64,000 nucleotides of DNA. It comes from an uncultured Roseicyclus sp. GTDB taxonomy: Bacteria > Pseudomonadota > Alphaproteobacteria > Rhodobacterales > Rhodobacteraceae. The position numbers and the translations under genes are program-made. The notes beneath the pieces were generated by a model. The model was not told where the DNA came from and searched no databases. It was given only the letters and a program-made list of their open reading frames with translations. The DNA lies in NCBI GenBank assembly GCA_947500415.1, contig CANMRT010000001.1, forward strand, positions 1,204,982-1,268,981. The letters are read 5' to 3'. Each line of letters starts with the position of its first letter. Within the stretch, counting starts at the first letter, position 1. Positions 63,769 to 64,000 of the stretch are shown here, in pieces.

Positions 63769-64000
63769 TCATCCTTTCCGTCTCTCCAGGTGGCGGTCGA
63801 ACCGATCGTCCGCCCGGGCGATGAGCGACTTGTAGAACCGCTTCTCGCTGCCACCCGACTTGTCCCCGCCGACGAGCAGGATCGCCTGCCGATCGGGGTC
63901 GAATGCGAAGGCGATGCGCCAGACGCCATCGGCGGCGTTGCAGCGCAGTTCCTTCATGTTGGCATGCTTCGACCCGGTCAGGGTGTCCGCATGGGGTCGC
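63769..64000 (-). CDS. HigB/RelE-type toxin (partial, cut by window edge)
   Basis: The visible C-terminal ~77 residues read ADTLTGSKHANMKELRCN, GVWRIAFAFDPDRQAILLVGGDKSGGSEKRFYKSLIARADDRFDRHLE, matching the phage Gp49/HigB toxin family that cuts translated mRNA. The N-terminus lies beyond 64000. Its stop overlaps the antitoxin start region, so the two are co-translated. Confidence 0.82.
   Translation of the reverse strand, partial: RPHADTLTGSKHANMKELRCNAADGVWRIAFAFDPDRQAILLVGGDKSGGSEKRFYKSLIARADDRFDRHLERRKG

Overview
The window is GC-rich alphaproteobacterial chromosome, most like the Rhodobacterales (Roseobacter group). The core gene order supports this: a tRNA-Thr, a small basic protein, murA, DUF2948, hisD, UPF0262 and a low-molecular-weight phosphatase; infA, maf, ribonuclease E/G and yacG; a Rhodobacter-type smoEFGK-smoS-mtlK polyol operon; and a znuA/zur-znuC-znuB zinc cluster. 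No ribosomal RNA genes or CRISPR arrays were seen.

Layout. From 1 to about 29.5 kb the sequence is accessory, has lower and patchier GC, and carries many broken genes. It holds an RTX-repeat glycosidase, a decayed IS3-family element with intact 22-bp ends, a tyrosine integrase, a PAS-GGDEF-EAL protein, a possible acyltransferase with an MFS exporter, two frameshifted small genes, an AraC regulator with a hydrolase/SnoaL/SDR/SDR cluster, and a LuxR solo. A copper block follows (18.8-23.9 kb: glutaredoxin-MauE, CsoR, CopD, CopC, cytochrome c, DUF411, a small Cys-rich exported protein, a Spy/CpxP-like protein and a Crp/Fnr regulator). Next come a second short integrase and a three-gene operon (25.0-29.06 kb). 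The operon lies against a tRNA-Gly whose 3' half is repeated 137 bp downstream, which looks like the scar of an integrative element.

The operon at 25,009-29,057 is the most notable system. It encodes a metallo-beta-lactamase-fold hydrolase, a 767-residue protein that joins an E2-like domain, a ThiF/E1 adenylation domain and a C-terminal JAB/JAMM isopeptidase in one chain, and a 207-residue membrane protein. No separate ubiquitin-like protein is present. The hydrolase ends in a flexible Ala/Ser-rich tail with a terminal Gly, so it may itself be the conjugated partner, as CD-NTases are in type II CBASS. The chromosomal context suggests anti-phage defence or stress response, but this is inference.

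From 29.6 to 62.5 kb the sequence is conserved chromosome with tightly packed, often overlapping genes. It runs through an ABC exporter, acyl-CoA synthetase, a YcaQ-like protein, a CapA lipoprotein, a gentisate branch (3-hydroxybenzoate 6-hydroxylase, gentisate dioxygenase, maleylpyruvate isomerase), the sorbitol/mannitol operon with its LacI-type regulator and two matching operators, murA-hisD, zinc uptake with Zur boxes, and infA-maf-rng. A cluster of near-identical palindromic repeats sits between rng and a convergent lytic transglycosylase gene. After the tRNA-Phe at 62.5 kb the sequence becomes accessory again, with a nonsense-interrupted poly-gamma-glutamate hydrolase gene and a HigBA-type toxin-antitoxin pair cut by the right edge.
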